From Fredinandcohnia humi (GTDB lineage: Bacteria > Bacillota > Bacilli > Bacillales > Bacillaceae_L): DNA of 64,000 bases. The stretch lies in the NCBI RefSeq assembly GCF_001439915.1, contig NZ_LMBW01000004.1, positions 239,345-303,344 on the forward strand, given 5' to 3'. The position numbers and the translations under genes are program-made. Each line of letters opens with the position of its first letter. Position 1 is the stretch's first letter. Below, in pieces: positions 55,195 through 64,000 of this stretch. The notes beneath the pieces were generated by a model that was not told where the DNA came from, did not search any database, and was given only the letters and a program-made list of their open reading frames with translations.

Positions 55195-55728
55195 CTATTC
55201 AAATTCCTCGACCATTTCTTTAATTGTGAATTTTAGTCCGAAATAAGCATATAAAGCTGTCATTACGCTTGGAAAACCGAAGCGGGCCCCGACATCGTCT
55301 GGAATGAGAGGCTTAGTAAGCTTACTATCAATAAGGATATCAACACTCTCCTCAAGGGTTCGATCACCTTCTGATTTTACAACCGCGGAAATCGCAACTG
55401 TTTGAATGCCTTTACTTCGAAGTTCCTCCGCCACCTTGATGGCCTCTTCATCGGTTGAAAATCGAGTGATTAGCAGAACAGAGTCTACATCCTCAATCAC
55501 ATTCATTTTTCCATGATCAAATAAAGGCTTAGCAGACTTTAAGGGTTCAGCGCCAACCAAAGCCTCGGTCGTGATGGCAGCCATTTCACCAAAACCATGA
55601 ATCAAAATTGCACCATCGCTAATCACAGACTGTGCAAGAATTCTTGCGCCATCCTCCATATTCATTTCCTCTTGTTCCATTATCCGACTAAAATGCCCCT
55701 GAAGCTGTGTAGTAAAAATTTTCAACAT
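55195..55728 (-). CDS. ywjG: DUF2529 protein YwjG
   Basis: 177-residue protein with a SIS-like sugar-isomerase fold pattern: AILIHGFGEMAAITTEALVGAEPLKSAKPL, SVLLITRFSTDEEAIKVAEELRSKGIQTVAISAVVKS and the end DDVGARFGFPSVMTALYAYFGLKF. Function is unknown. The ATG at 55728 follows AGAGGAA by about 12 nt; a TTG three codons upstream sits too close to that site. It is conserved between pyrG and spo0F in B. subtilis, and is divergent from spo0F. Confidence 0.88.
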   Translation of the reverse strand: MLKIFTTQLQGHFSRIMEQEEMNMEDGARILAQSVISDGAILIHGFGEMAAITTEALVGAEPLKSAKPLFDHGKMNVIEDVDSVLLITRFSTDEEAIKVAEELRSKGIQTVAISAVVKSEGDRTLEESVDILIDSKLTKPLIPDDVGARFGFPSVMTALYAYFGLKFTIKEMVEEFE

Positions 55729-55808
55729 AATGGTCAAATTCCTCTCTATTTAAATGATTATTTCCATATATTATCATTATAACGTTATACGAAAAAAATA
55801 AGAAATCA

Positions 55809-55815
55809 TGTCGAA
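55809..55815 (+). promoter_or_regulatory. Spo0A box upstream of spo0F
   Basis: TGTCGAA is an exact 0A box, about 55 bp upstream of the sigma-H promoter. Spo0A-dependent control of spo0F is known in B. subtilis. Confidence 0.6.
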
Positions 55816-55868
55816 AAATATGGAGGAAAATGTTTCGGTCTTGGAAATAAAAGTTTTGTGCGTAAAAA

Positions 55869-55896
55869 GAAGGAAATTTATAGCTTGTGGTAGAAT
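55869..55896 (+). promoter_or_regulatory. Sigma-H promoter of spo0F
   Basis: GAAGGAAATT (55869-55878), 11 bp, GTAGAAT (55890-55896) fits the sigma-H consensus RnAGGAwWW / RnnGAAT. Confidence 0.65.
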
Positions 55897-56012
55897 TAAA
55901 AATGAATAACGATATAATAATATTCGAAAAAACGAACGTACTCAAAACGATCGTAAGAACAAAGCACTGATTTTATTTATTTTTCTCTATTTTAAGGGGG
56001 GTTTTTAAAAGA

Positions 56013-56384
56013 ATGTCAGAAAAAATCTTAATTGTGGATGACCAATACGGAATACGAATTCTATTAAACGAAGTTTTTCAAAAAGAAGGTTACAAGACAT
56101 TCCAAGCAGCTAATGGAGTACAAGCGATTGATATCGTTCAAAAACACACTCCAGATATGGTATTACTAGATATGAAAATCCCTGGTATGGACGGGATTGA
56201 AATCTTAAAAAGACTTAAAAAAATGAATCAGGACATTCGGGTCATTATTATGACAGCCTACGGTGAGCTTGATATGATCCAGGAAGCGAAGGATTTGGGA
56301 GCAATTACCCATTTTGCAAAGCCTTTTGACATTGACGAGCTTAGGGAAGCAGTAAGAGCAAATATCCCATTAAAATCTGAATAA
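56013..56384 (+). CDS. spo0F: Sporulation phosphorelay response regulator Spo0F
   Basis: 123-residue single-domain receiver protein that takes phosphate from sporulation kinases and passes it to Spo0B. The residues match the family: acidic D9-D10, phosphoacceptor D53 in [14 protein letters not shown]81 in [10 protein letters not shown], and K103 in HFAKPFD. It is one residue shorter at the N-terminus than B. subtilis Spo0F. It is preceded by a sigma-H promoter and a 0A box. Confidence 0.98.
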   Translation: MSEKILIVDDQYGIRILLNEVFQKEGYKTFQAANGVQAIDIVQKHTPDMVLLDMKIPGMDGIEILKRLKKMNQDIRVIIMTAYGELDMIQEAKDLGAITHFAKPFDIDELREAVRANIPLKSE

Positions 56385-56634
56385 AAATCACAAAAAATAC
56401 AAAACCGCGTTGTTATCGAAATGGAAACGCTTCATAGCAAAAAACGTGAAACAATGGTATCTTGCGAAATCAAAATCTTGTGATATGCTTAGTACTGTAT
56501 TGTAGCTATTCCTTGACACAGAAGGCATTTTTGTGTGCTTTTTGTCTGTTGTTTTCTATCTTAAGCTTACATATTTTGATTTTGTTTCGGTCATTCTAAA
56601 AGTGATACGAAATCTCAGGAATAGGTATACAATT

Positions 56635-56659
56635 AACCTCGGTGTTTCTTACCGTGGTT
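56635..56659 (+). other. Leader hairpin before fbaA
   Basis: AACC-T-CGGT / ACCG-T-GGTT forms a stem with one mismatch. It is probably near the 5' end of the fbaA transcript and may stabilise the mRNA. Confidence 0.35.
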
Positions 56660-56716
56660 CTACATGTACGGGGACTAATACCTACATAAAAAACGGTACA
56701 AAAGGAGGAAATTCAC

Positions 56717-57574
56717 ATGCCTTTGGTTTCAATGAAAGAAATGCTTGAAAAAGCAAAAGCAGAAGGGTATGCAGTAGGTCAATTTAACATAAACAATCTT
56801 GAGTTTACACAAGCGATTTTACAAGCTGCACAAGCAGAAAATTCACCAGTTATTCTAGGTGTTTCTGAAGGTGCCGGTCGTTACATAGGTGGATTCAATA
56901 CCGTTGTTGCGATGGTAAAAGCACTAATGGAAGACTATAAGGTTACAGTTCCAGTTGCAATCCATCTTGATCATGGTTCTTCTTTCGAGAATTGTGCAAA
57001 AGCGATTCATGCTGGATTCACATCTGTTATGATTGATGCTTCTCATCATCCATTTGAAGAGAACATTGAGATTACTTCTAAAGTTGTTGAACTTGCACAC
57101 TTCCACGGAGTTTCTGTAGAAGCTGAGCTTGGTACTGTTGGTGGACAAGAAGATGACGTAATAGCTGAAGGAGTAATTTACGCTGATCCTAACGAGTGTG
57201 TAGAGTTAGTTAACCGCACTGGAATTGATTGCTTAGCACCTGCTTTAGGTTCTGTACATGGTCCATATAAGGGCGAACCAAACCTTGGTTTTAAGGAAAT
57301 GGAAGAGATCGGAAAGGCTACTGGACTACCACTAGTTCTGCATGGTGGAACAGGAATTCCAACTAAGGATATCCAAAAGTCGATTTCTCTAGGTACAGCT
57401 AAAATCAACGTAAATACAGAAAACCAAATTTCTTCTGCAAAAGCCGTTCGCGAAGCATTAGCTGCTAAGCCAGATGAGTATGATCCACGTAAATATTTAG
57501 GTCCTGCTCGTGATGCTATTCGTGAAACAGTACAAGGCAAAATGCGTGAATTCGGTTCTTCTGGTAGAGCATAA
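56717..57574 (+). CDS. fbaA: Class II fructose-bisphosphate aldolase
   Basis: 285-residue zinc aldolase of glycolysis and gluconeogenesis. Zinc ligands are in [15 protein letters not shown] (about 77-91) and LHGGTGIP. The motif [15 protein letters not shown] is at about 132-146, and [12 protein letters not shown] lies near 228. AAAGGAGG precedes the ATG. In B. subtilis the transaldolase gene ywjH lies between fbaA and murA2; it is missing here. Confidence 0.97.
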   Translation: MPLVSMKEMLEKAKAEGYAVGQFNINNLEFTQAILQAAQAENSPVILGVSEGAGRYIGGFNTVVAMVKALMEDYKVTVPVAIHLDHGSSFENCAKAIHAGFTSVMIDASHHPFEENIEITSKVVELAHFHGVSVEAELGTVGGQEDDVIAEGVIYADPNECVELVNRTGIDCLAPALGSVHGPYKGEPNLGFKEMEEIGKATGLPLVLHGGTGIPTKDIQKSISLGTAKINVNTENQISSAKAVREALAAKPDEYDPRKYLGPARDAIRETVQGKMREFGSSGRA

Positions 57575-57629
57575 GAAACCTTTTCAAATTGTAAACGTCT
57601 AATAAAATAGATCGGAAAAATTCTTCCGA

Positions 57630-57693
57630 ACCATATAGAAAAGCCGCTTATTTCCTGTTATTTATAACGTGATTTGGAGATAGCGGTTTTCTT
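57630..57693 (+). terminator. Terminator of fbaA
   Basis: AAAAGCCGCTA-type arm (57642-57653) pairs with TAGCGGTTTT (57681-57690), with a long A/T-rich loop that also contains TTAT / ATAA pairing. T residues follow. Confidence 0.6.
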
Positions 57694-57705
57694 GCGTTAT
57701 AATAA

Positions 57706-57885
57706 GAAAAGCGCAAGGCGCCGCCTGAGGAACATCGACAAACTACCGCCACGTCCTGTGGCGAACGTCGATCTCAGCACATCCTGTGCAGGTCAAGCAC
57801 AAGACAGGCACTGACAGAAGGCGCAATTTGCCTTCCGAAGTGAATGGCTTGTGACCTCGAGCCGATGGTGCCTGGAGCTAGACAT
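57706..57885 (-). repeat. Family A structured element (A7)
   Basis: Reverse full-length copy with GCCACGTCCTGTGGC, GCACATCCTGTGC, an arm GAAGGC / GCCTTC and the TCTAGC outer end. A second short start of the same end sequence (GAAAAGCGCAAGGCG) follows at 57889, suggesting a truncated neighbour. Confidence 0.88.
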
Positions 57886-58300
57886 GAAGAAAAGCGCAAG
57901 GCGATTTTTGGAATTCTTGCCAAAGAAATGGGAGTATCAGTACAGGGGTAATTACAAGTAAACACACAAAAAAGTGGAAGGAGTTGATTTGTAACTTACC
58001 CAAGCGGATCGAAACCTTGACGATTTTCCAACATATATGATAAAGACCCTTCACCTAGATTCACTTCAATCACACTAACTAATCTACAGTAAACTATTTC
58101 ACAAAAACAAAAATGAAGAAGTAGAACTTTAGTCTTATGATATTTTTACCTACAGAAATATCCTTAGTAGGCGTATTTGATTGTTTTGGCGAAAAAGGGT
58201 AAAATGATAAATGATTTTCATATTTTCGTGTAAACTAGAATTAATACTCGTACAATCACGCAGTAAATTTATGTTAAAATATACCAATTCAAGTGAAGTA
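57886..58300. other. Gene-free stretch between fbaA and murA2
   Basis: No gene is supported. On the plus strand 57907-57951 keeps an open frame ending GILAKEMGVSVQG then stop. On the minus strand about 57990-58095 reads VIEVNLGEGSLSYMLENRQG, then FDPLG and a stop. Both look like decayed gene ends, but I cannot assign them. The rest is A/T-rich and probably holds the murA2 promoter. Confidence 0.4.
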
Positions 58301-58302
58301 TT

Positions 58303-58319
58303 GTTACGTCTTACGTAAC
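58303..58319. promoter_or_regulatory. Palindrome upstream of murA2
   Basis: GTTACGT-CTT-ACGTAAC, a perfect 7-bp inverted repeat about 127 bp before the murA2 start and just after a TAAAAT -10-like box (58274-58279). Its position fits a repressor site; the regulator is unknown. Confidence 0.5.
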
Positions 58320-58445
58320 GTTAATAAGGGAATTGAACTGCCTAAACGCTAGAATTCATCAAGCAATGGTCACCGGACAGGTTGTATCCATGGCAATTCA
58401 GGTTTCCCTTACAATACCGTCAACTTCGCTAGAAGGGAGCCACAT

Positions 58446-59732
58446 ATGGAAAAACTAAAAATAGCAGGCGGTTATCCTCTAAAAGGATCTGTAAAAATCA
58501 GTGGGGCAAAGAATAGTGCGGTTGCCCTTATCCCAGCTACAATCTTAGCAGAATCGCCAGTTACGATTGAAGGTCTGCCAGATATCTCAGACGTGCAAAT
58601 TCTAGGTGATTTGCTTGAAGAAATTGGGGGACATGTAGAAATAGGTAAAGAAGAAATTTTCGTTGATCCATCCAATATTGTGTCAATGCCATTACCGAAC
58701 GGAAAAGTAAAAAAGCTTCGTGCGTCCTATTATTTAATGGGTGCGATGCTTGGTCGTTTTAAAAAGGCTGTAATTGGCTTACCTGGTGGCTGTCATTTAG
58801 GTCCAAGACCCATTGATCAACATATCAAGGGCTTCGAGGCACTCGGGGCAAAAGTGACGAACGAACAAGGCGCAATCTACCTTCGTGCAGATGAGCTGAG
58901 AGGTGCTCGTATTTACCTTGACGTTGTAAGTGTTGGTGCAACCATTAATATCATGCTGGCTGCAGTGCGTGCTAAGGGGCGTACTGTCATTGAAAATGCC
59001 GCAAAAGAACCGGAAATTATTGATGTTGCGACATTATTAACAAGCATGGGTGCAAAAATTAAAGGTGCCGGAACAGATGTCATCCGCATCGATGGCGTTG
59101 ATTCCCTCCAGGGCTGTCGTCACACCATTATTCCTGACCGTATTGAAGCAGGTACATATATGATTATTGGTGCCGCTATGGGTGAAGGTGTATTAATTGA
59201 TAATGTGATTCCGCTACACTTGGAATCCTTGATTGCCAAATTCCGTGAAATGGGTGTAACCGTTGAAACAAGCGATGACCAAATCTGGGTTGCCGGAAAT
59301 AAGGATTTAAAATCTGTTGATATTAAAACACTTGTATATCCAGGTTTCCCAACCGATCTTCAACAGCCTTTTACATCCTTCCTCACAAAGGCAAATGGAA
59401 CAGGCGTTGTAACAGATACAATTTATGGCGCAAGATTTAAGCATATCGACGAGCTGCGCCGGATGAATGCGCAAATTAAAGTTGAAGGCCGTTCAGCAAT
59501 TGTGACTGGACCTATTCAGCTACAAGGTGCGAAGGTGAAGGCAAGTGATTTGCGAGCAGGTGCTGCACTTGTAGTCGCAGGTCTTATGGCAGAAGGTGTA
59601 ACAGAGATTACAGGCTTAGAGCATATCGACCGTGGTTACAGCCATTTAGAAGAAAAACTAACAGGCTTGGGTGCAACGATTTGGCGAGAAAGCCTGACAG
59701 AAGAAGAAATTGAACAAGTCCAAAATTCATAG
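58446..59732 (+). CDS. murAB: UDP-N-acetylglucosamine 1-carboxyvinyltransferase (MurA2)
   Basis: First committed step of peptidoglycan precursor synthesis: adds enolpyruvate from PEP to UDP-GlcNAc. 428 residues of the EPSP synthase fold. [24 protein letters not shown] is at 8-31 and the catalytic cysteine (fosfomycin target) in [22 protein letters not shown] near residue 117. It ends with [20 protein letters not shown]. Its place before glpX and rho matches the second paralogue (murAB/murZ) of B. subtilis. AGAAGGGAG precedes the ATG. Confidence 0.95.
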   Translation: MEKLKIAGGYPLKGSVKISGAKNSAVALIPATILAESPVTIEGLPDISDVQILGDLLEEIGGHVEIGKEEIFVDPSNIVSMPLPNGKVKKLRASYYLMGAMLGRFKKAVIGLPGGCHLGPRPIDQHIKGFEALGAKVTNEQGAIYLRADELRGARIYLDVVSVGATINIMLAAVRAKGRTVIENAAKEPEIIDVATLLTSMGAKIKGAGTDVIRIDGVDSLQGCRHTIIPDRIEAGTYMIIGAAMGEGVLIDNVIPLHLESLIAKFREMGVTVETSDDQIWVAGNKDLKSVDIKTLVYPGFPTDLQQPFTSFLTKANGTGVVTDTIYGARFKHIDELRRMNAQIKVEGRSAIVTGPIQLQGAKVKASDLRAGAALVVAGLMAEGVTEITGLEHIDRGYSHLEEKLTGLGATIWRESLTEEEIEQVQNS

Positions 59733-59909
59733 AAAAGTGCAGGTGGCTCGCCCAGAAACTAGAAAACTGGCCGACTAAGAACGCCACGTCCTGTGGCGAC
59801 GTCGGCACTTGCACTTCCTGTGCATCGAAGACTCCGACTAAAGAGACGTATTTTGTCTCTGCAGGCGGAGTTGAAGTTTCTCAAGTTTCTAGCCGTCGGA
59901 GCTAGACAT
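59733..59909 (-). repeat. Family A structured element (A8), diverged
   Basis: It directly follows the murA2 stop. It has the module GGCCGACTAAGAACGCCAC / GTGGCGACGTCGGC, a GCACTTCCTGTGC hairpin, a new arm (AGAGACGT / ACGTATTTTGTCTCT region) and GGAGCTAGACAT at its end. The outer stem is rebuilt as AGAAACTAGAAA / TTTCTAG. Confidence 0.75.
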
Positions 59910-59927
59910 ATTGAATAAAAACTCAAA

Positions 59928-59958
59928 CTCCCACTACAAAAAGTGGGAGTTTTCATGT
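59928..59958 (+). terminator. Terminator of murA2
   Basis: Stem AAACTCCCACT / AGTGGGAGTTTT. Confidence 0.85.
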
Positions 59959-60073
59959 ATTCTTAAAAGGAAAAGTAGAGAGAAAACGTTTTTATGTTAT
60001 GAGGAATTATGTAAGGGTAGAAAACCCAAAGGTTGCAAAAAATAAAGCCTACTATCAGCAAGGGGGAAGGAAC

Positions 60074-61036
60074 ATGGAAAGAAGCTTATCAATGGAGCTT
60101 GTACGTGTTACAGAAGCAGCAGCATTGGCATCAGCCCGTTGGATGGGTCGCGGTAAGAAGGACGAGGCAGACGGCGCAGCAACCTCTGCAATGAGAGATG
60201 TATTCGACACAATCCCAATGAAGGGACAAGTTGTCATCGGAGAAGGAGAAATGGATGAAGCCCCAATGCTTTACATAGGTGAAAAGCTTGGAAATGGCTA
60301 CGGACCAAGGGTGGACGTTGCTGTAGACCCACTTGAAGGAACCAATATTTTGGCGTCTGGTGGATGGAATGCGCTTTCCGTGTTGGCAGTAGCGGATCAC
60401 GGGAATTTACTTCATGCCCCGGACATGTATATGGAAAAAATCGCCGTTGGCCCAGAAGCAGTCGGCTTAATCGACATCGAAGCACCAATTATCGATAACC
60501 TAAAAGCAGTCGCGAAAGCAAAGAACAAGGATATTGAAGACCTCGTGGCAACCGTTTTAAATCGCCCTAGACATGAGCATATCATTGCACAGCTGCGTGA
60601 AGCAGGTGCCCGTATAAAATTAATTAATGACGGGGACGTTGCAGGAGCAATTAATACAGCATTCGATCATACAGGTGTAGACATTTTATTTGGTTCCGGT
60701 GGTGCACCTGAGGGGGTCCTTTCAGCCGTTGCGTTAAAGTGTTTAGGAGGAGAAATCCAAGGAAAACTTCTACCGCAAAATGATGAAGAGTTAGCTCGTT
60801 GTATTAAAATGGGACTAGATGTCACTAAAGTTTTCGGGATGGAAGACTTAGTCACTGGTGACGACGCCATTTTTGCAGCAACAGGTGTAACAGATGGAGA
60901 GCTTTTACGCGGTGTTCAATTTAAAGGCTCAATCGGTACAACACATTCACTCGTAATGCGAGCGAAATCTGGAACTGTTAGATTCATAGACGGCAGACAT
61001 AGCTTGAAGAAAAAGCCAAATTTAGTAATTAAATAG
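60074..61036 (+). CDS. glpX: Class II fructose-1,6-bisphosphatase
   Basis: 320-residue GlpX enzyme of gluconeogenesis, Mn-dependent. Metal-binding signatures are [21 protein letters not shown] (about 55-75) and [18 protein letters not shown] (about 84-101); [23 protein letters not shown] is near 199-221. The ATG at 60074 ([20 protein letters not shown]) is chosen: AAGGGGGAAGG precedes it and the length matches family members. The 25 codons upstream look like leader. Placement between murA2 and rho is conserved in B. subtilis. Confidence 0.95.
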   Translation: MERSLSMELVRVTEAAALASARWMGRGKKDEADGAATSAMRDVFDTIPMKGQVVIGEGEMDEAPMLYIGEKLGNGYGPRVDVAVDPLEGTNILASGGWNALSVLAVADHGNLLHAPDMYMEKIAVGPEAVGLIDIEAPIIDNLKAVAKAKNKDIEDLVATVLNRPRHEHIIAQLREAGARIKLINDGDVAGAINTAFDHTGVDILFGSGGAPEGVLSAVALKCLGGEIQGKLLPQNDEELARCIKMGLDVTKVFGMEDLVTGDDAIFAATGVTDGELLRGVQFKGSIGTTHSLVMRAKSGTVRFIDGRHSLKKKPNLVIK

Positions 61037-61038
61037 AG

Positions 61039-61075
61039 CAGGGGCGAGTCTTTGTACTCGCTTCCCCTGATTTTA
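61039..61075 (+). terminator. Terminator of glpX
   Basis: Stem CAGGGGCGAGT / ACTCGCTTCCCCTG with ATTTTATT after it. Moderate strength. Confidence 0.6.
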
Positions 61076-61120
61076 TTAGGAATTTGACATCGAAACTTCA
61101 TAACTCTATCAAAGAAGGTA

Positions 61121-61150
61121 TTGATTAAAAACACGGGAATAGGGTAAAAT
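61121..61150 (+). promoter_or_regulatory. Candidate rho promoter
   Basis: TTGATT, 18 bp, TAAAAT. It implies a leader of about 290 nt before rho, room for autogenous control. I see no clear attenuator hairpin in it. Confidence 0.5.
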
Positions 61151-61450
61151 AAAGGAGATTATTCTTGGTCATTTTACTTCAATCAATTCAAAACAAGGGA
61201 TTTCATTTGCCCGGCGAAAAAATGAGTTCCACGAAGAAAACTTCTATGATAGCCTCAGAATGCTTCTGTATTCATTCCAATTCATATCAAAACATATAAA
61301 ATGTTTTATCTTCTCTTTTTTTAAAAAGGAAAAAGCCAAAACGCCTTATATGGTGGACGAATGAATCTTTGAACGAATATCTCAAAACCAAATCTATTGG
61401 AGAGCATTTACGAGTAATAGAAAATAAACTAAAAAAAGAGTGGTGTACGA

Positions 61451-62743
61451 ATGAGTATTACAATTTCAAGCTTAGAAAACATGAAGCTTAAGGAATTATA
61501 TGAATTAGCTCGTGAATTTAAGGTTTCCTATTATAGCAAGTTATCGAAGAAAGAGTTAATTTTTGCTATCTTAAAAGCACGCGCTGAGCAGGACGGCCTT
61601 TTATTTATGGAGGGTGTTCTTGAAATTATCCAATCAGAAGGATTCGGATTTCTACGTCCAATCAACTATTCACCTTCCTCAGAGGATATCTACATTTCAG
61701 CCTCCCAAATCCGTCGTTTTGATCTAAGAAATGGGGATAAGGTATCAGGTAAAGTACGTCCTCCAAAAGAAAATGAACGTTATTACGGTCTTCTTCACGT
61801 TGAGGCTGTTAACGGTGATGACCCAGAATCAGCAAAGGAACGTGTCCACTTTCCTGGTCTGACAGCTCTATATCCAGATCGCCAAGTGATCTTAGAAACG
61901 AAGCCAAACCATATTTCAACACGAATTATGGACATCTTAGCACCTGTTGGTTTCGGACAGCGTGGACTTATTGTGGCGCCTCCAAAGGCTGGTAAAACAA
62001 TGCTTATTAAGGAAATTGCGAACAGCATTACAACAAATCACCCTGAGGCTGAATTGATTGTTCTATTAATCGATGAGCGTCCGGAAGAGGTTACTGATAT
62101 CGAACGTTCTGTAACAGGTGATGTAGTAAGTTCAACTTTCGATGAAGTGCCAGAAAACCATATAAAGGTTGCTGAACTAGTGCTTGAAAGAGCGATGCGT
62201 CTAGTTGAACACAAGCGTGACGTGGTCATTCTGATGGATAGTATCACACGTCTTGCGAGGGCTTATAACCTTGTTATTCCGCCAAGCGGACGTACGTTAT
62301 CCGGGGGGATTGATCCGGCTGCATTCCACCGTCCAAAGCGTTTCTTCGGGGCGGCAAGAAATATCGAAGAGGGCGGAAGCTTAACAATCTTAGCAACTGC
62401 ACTTGTTGACACCGGTTCACGTATGGATGATGTGATCTATGAGGAATTCAAGGGTACAGGTAACATGGAGCTTCACCTAGATCGCTCACTTGCTGAAAGA
62501 CGTATTTTCCCTGCCATCGATATTCGTCGATCTGGAACACGTAAGGAAGAACTTCTTCTCGAAAAAGACAAGCTTGATAAGATTTGGGCAATCCGTAAAG
62601 CAATGTCAGATTCACCAGATTTTGCCGAGAAATTTTTACGCAAACTTAAGCAAACTAAGACAAATGCAGAGTTCTTTGAAATGCTTGACGCGGAAAAAAA
62701 AGCGGCAGCTGCAAGAAGAAACAGCAGTAGAACTGAGGCGTAA
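61451..62743 (+). CDS. rho: Transcription termination factor Rho
   Basis: 430-residue hexameric RNA helicase. It has an N-terminal Rho_N helical domain ([31 protein letters not shown]), a cold-shock RNA-binding domain (about 55-125: [29 protein letters not shown]) and a RecA-type ATPase with Walker [18 protein letters not shown] (about 178-194), Walker [18 protein letters not shown], and the Q/R-loop region [13 protein letters not shown]. It ends with an Ala/Lys-rich tail. It is complete. Confidence 0.98.
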   Translation: MSITISSLENMKLKELYELAREFKVSYYSKLSKKELIFAILKARAEQDGLLFMEGVLEIIQSEGFGFLRPINYSPSSEDIYISASQIRRFDLRNGDKVSGKVRPPKENERYYGLLHVEAVNGDDPESAKERVHFPGLTALYPDRQVILETKPNHISTRIMDILAPVGFGQRGLIVAPPKAGKTMLIKEIANSITTNHPEAELIVLLIDERPEEVTDIERSVTGDVVSSTFDEVPENHIKVAELVLERAMRLVEHKRDVVILMDSITRLARAYNLVIPPSGRTLSGGIDPAAFHRPKRFFGAARNIEEGGSLTILATALVDTGSRMDDVIYEEFKGTGNMELHLDRSLAERRIFPAIDIRRSGTRKEELLLEKDKLDKIWAIRKAMSDSPDFAEKFLRKLKQTKTNAEFFEMLDAEKKAAAARRNSSRTEA

Positions 62744-62817
62744 GAATCTCGCAGTGTCGTGAGTCTGTGATACTTTTTTTGCTGGAAAAATTAACGATAT
62801 TTAACAGCAGGATTAAG

Positions 62818-62846
62818 TTGCAATTCACAGCTTCACTTGTTATAAT
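62818..62846 (+). promoter_or_regulatory. rpmE promoter
   Basis: TTGCAA (62818-62823), 17 bp, TATAAT (62841-62846). Confidence 0.75.
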
Positions 62847-62857
62847 TTCAACATGTG

Positions 62858-62886
62858 CGTTTTAGGTATTTAGTTATTCTAAAACG
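62858..62886 (+). ncRNA. Candidate L31 leader hairpin
   Basis: CGTTTTAG (62858-62865) / CTAAAACG (62879-62886) forms an 8-bp stem near the 5' end of the rpmE transcript. L31 mRNAs of Firmicutes are known to carry autoregulatory leaders, so this may be one. Confidence 0.45.
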
Positions 62887-62932
62887 TAACTCTGTTTCGA
62901 TCAATGATTCAGGGCGGAAGGAGATGAGACGA

Positions 62933-63133
62933 ATGAAATCAGGAATTCATCCAAACTATAAAAAAGTTATGGTGAAATGTGCTTGTGGAAACGAATTTGA
63001 ATCTGGTTCTGTAAAAGAAGAGTTACGCGTTGAGGTATGCTCAGAGTGTCACCCATTCTATACAGGCCGACAAAAATTCGCTGATGCAGGTGGACGTGTA
63101 GATAAATTCAACAAAAAATACGGTATTAAATAA
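62933..63133 (+). CDS. rpmE: 50S ribosomal protein L31
   Basis: 66 residues, the zinc-containing L31 form: [26 protein letters not shown] with C16 and C18, and [34 protein letters not shown] with C36 and C39. The zinc-binding cysteines mark it as the zinc-replete paralogue. The ATG at 62933 has GGAAGGAG upstream; the ORF opens earlier at 62855 within the leader. Confidence 0.97.
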   Translation: MKSGIHPNYKKVMVKCACGNEFESGSVKEELRVEVCSECHPFYTGRQKFADAGGRVDKFNKKYGIK

Positions 63134-63147
63134 TAATACTGATTTGA

Positions 63148-63192
63148 AAAGCCAAAAACAGGCAAGTTTTTTCTTCTTGCCTGTTTTTTGTG
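63148..63192 (+). terminator. Terminator of rpmE
   Basis: Stem AAAAACAGGCAAG / CTTGCCTGTTTTTT. Confidence 0.9.
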
Positions 63193-63299
63193 CTACTAGA
63201 TCGATTTTTTCTCGCAATTATCTATTTTTACCCCATGAAAATAATCCTCTTAAGTTTAACCGGGTAGAACGAACCCGAGGAAAGGAAGGACCTAGTTTC

Positions 63300-63920
63300 A
63301 TGTATATTATGAAGCAAAGCGGCTGGCTTGAAGTAATTTGTGGAAGCATGTTTTCAGGAAAATCTGATGAACTGATACGTCGTGTACGTCGTACCCAATT
63401 TGCCAGACAATCCGTTCAGGTATTTAAGCCTCAAATTGATAATCGATATAGTGAAAATTCTGTTGTTTCTCATAATGGAACATCCTTTATCGCAAAACCT
63501 ATGGCAACCTCATTTGAAATTTTGGAAGAAGTTTCTGCTGATACGGATGTAGTTGCGATCGATGAAGTGCAATTTTTTGATGATGAGATTGTAGAAGTTG
63601 TCCAAATTCTTGCAAACCGTGGTCATCGCGTTATTGTCGCAGGCTTGGATCAAGATTTCCGTGGTGAACCGTTTGGAAAGGTTCCAGAGCTGCTTTCATT
63701 AGCTGAGCTTGTAACGAAACTTCAAGCTGTTTGCTCCGTATGTGGTTCTCCTTCAAGCAGAACACAGCGTTTAATCGATGGACAACCAGCATCCTATGAT
63801 GATCCGGTTATTTTAGTTGGTGCCTCTGAGTCATACGAGCCACGTTGCCGTCACCATCATGAAGTACCAGGAAAACCACTGTTAAAATCAGGGTTACAAA
63901 AAGATACTATGAAATTATAA
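63300..63920 (+). CDS. tdk: Thymidine kinase
   Basis: 206 residues. It phosphorylates thymidine in pyrimidine salvage. P-loop in [19 protein letters not shown] (about 13-31), Walker [15 protein letters not shown], and zinc ligands in [13 protein letters not shown] and CRHHH. The ATG at 63300 gives the family start [15 protein letters not shown], with GGAAGG 10 nt upstream. Position after rpmE matches B. subtilis. The frame opening at 63144 crosses the rpmE terminator and is not used. Confidence 0.97.
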   Translation: MYIMKQSGWLEVICGSMFSGKSDELIRRVRRTQFARQSVQVFKPQIDNRYSENSVVSHNGTSFIAKPMATSFEILEEVSADTDVVAIDEVQFFDDEIVEVVQILANRGHRVIVAGLDQDFRGEPFGKVPELLSLAELVTKLQAVCSVCGSPSSRTQRLIDGQPASYDDPVILVGASESYEPRCRHHHEVPGKPLLKSGLQKDTMKL

Positions 63921-63948
63921 GGCGCTCCTGTTGGGGTGCTTTTTTTCT
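63921..63948 (+). terminator. Terminator of tdk
   Basis: GCGCTCCTGTTGGGGTGC hairpin followed by seven T residues. The last 50 bases of the window hold no complete gene. Confidence 0.7.
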
Positions 63949-64000
63949 GCCAGAATTCTTTTCATCATAGCTATGAAGGGGAAGACGAGTGAAGACCAAA

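Noticed and set aside
59999-60073. N-terminal extension of GlpX
   Set aside because: It lacks family similarity, and a strong AAGGGGGAAGG site precedes the internal ATG.
63144-63299. N-terminal extension of thymidine kinase
   Set aside because: It runs through the rpmE terminator. The family start is at 63300.

Overview
This 64 kb window is chromosomal DNA of an endospore-forming Bacillaceae bacterium. The evidence is the spore genes (an alpha/beta SASP, gerQ, cwlJ, rsfA, spo0F), the low GC content, the strong AGGAGG-type ribosome binding sites with frequent TTG and GTG starts, and gene order close to the Bacillus subtilis ywd-ywf-ywg-ywh-ywi-ywj region. I see no rRNA, tRNA, transposase, prophage or CRISPR.

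Layout. 0-3.4 kb: a leftward sugar-binding protein / YesM kinase / YesN regulator operon. 3.4-13.9 kb: small spore protein genes, HU, YwdI, the 5-oxoprolinase operon pxpBAC, ywdK, gerQ-cwlJ, hemQ, pta, a MarR/CarD divergent pair and lipL. 14.4-17 kb: two orphan peptide-type ABC permeases. 17-25 kb: rsfA, ywfO, ywgA, a purine permease, DUF4256, ywhB, ywhC, ywhD. 25.6-30 kb: pbpG, speE, speB. 30-34.4 kb: an inserted block with an unusual P1B ATPase, an HMA protein, modAB and a cytochrome-oxidase-like membrane protein. Three FNR-like palindromes lie in front of its genes, and I read the block as anaerobic or denitrification-linked. 34.7-38.1 kb: ywiB-argS and cls. 38.3-51 kb: a fatty and branched acid catabolism cluster (fadF, thiolase, hbd, two acyl-CoA dehydrogenases, TetR, icmF). 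51.4-64 kb: rpoE, pyrG with a CTP attenuator, an XRE/membrane-protein operon, ywjG, spo0F, fbaA, murA2, glpX, rho, rpmE and tdk.

The most unusual content lies between the genes. (1) Two families of dispersed structured elements are present: family A (about 120-190 bp, eight copies plus an end fragment) and family B (about 185-310 bp, four copies plus a fragment). Most share one hairpin module, and compensatory base changes between copies indicate selection on RNA or cruciform structure. (2) Seven tandem arrays have unit lengths of about 20 bp or about 52 bp, both close to whole numbers of helical turns. Four arrays carry a TTGCG core. They sit downstream of genes and never between divergent genes.

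In the 30-34 kb block, two FNR-like sites have exactly the same distance to a -10 box, the class II activator geometry. The MarR/CarD pair has two matching operators on a near-consensus promoter. All functions are inferred from sequence and recalled family knowledge; no database search was run.
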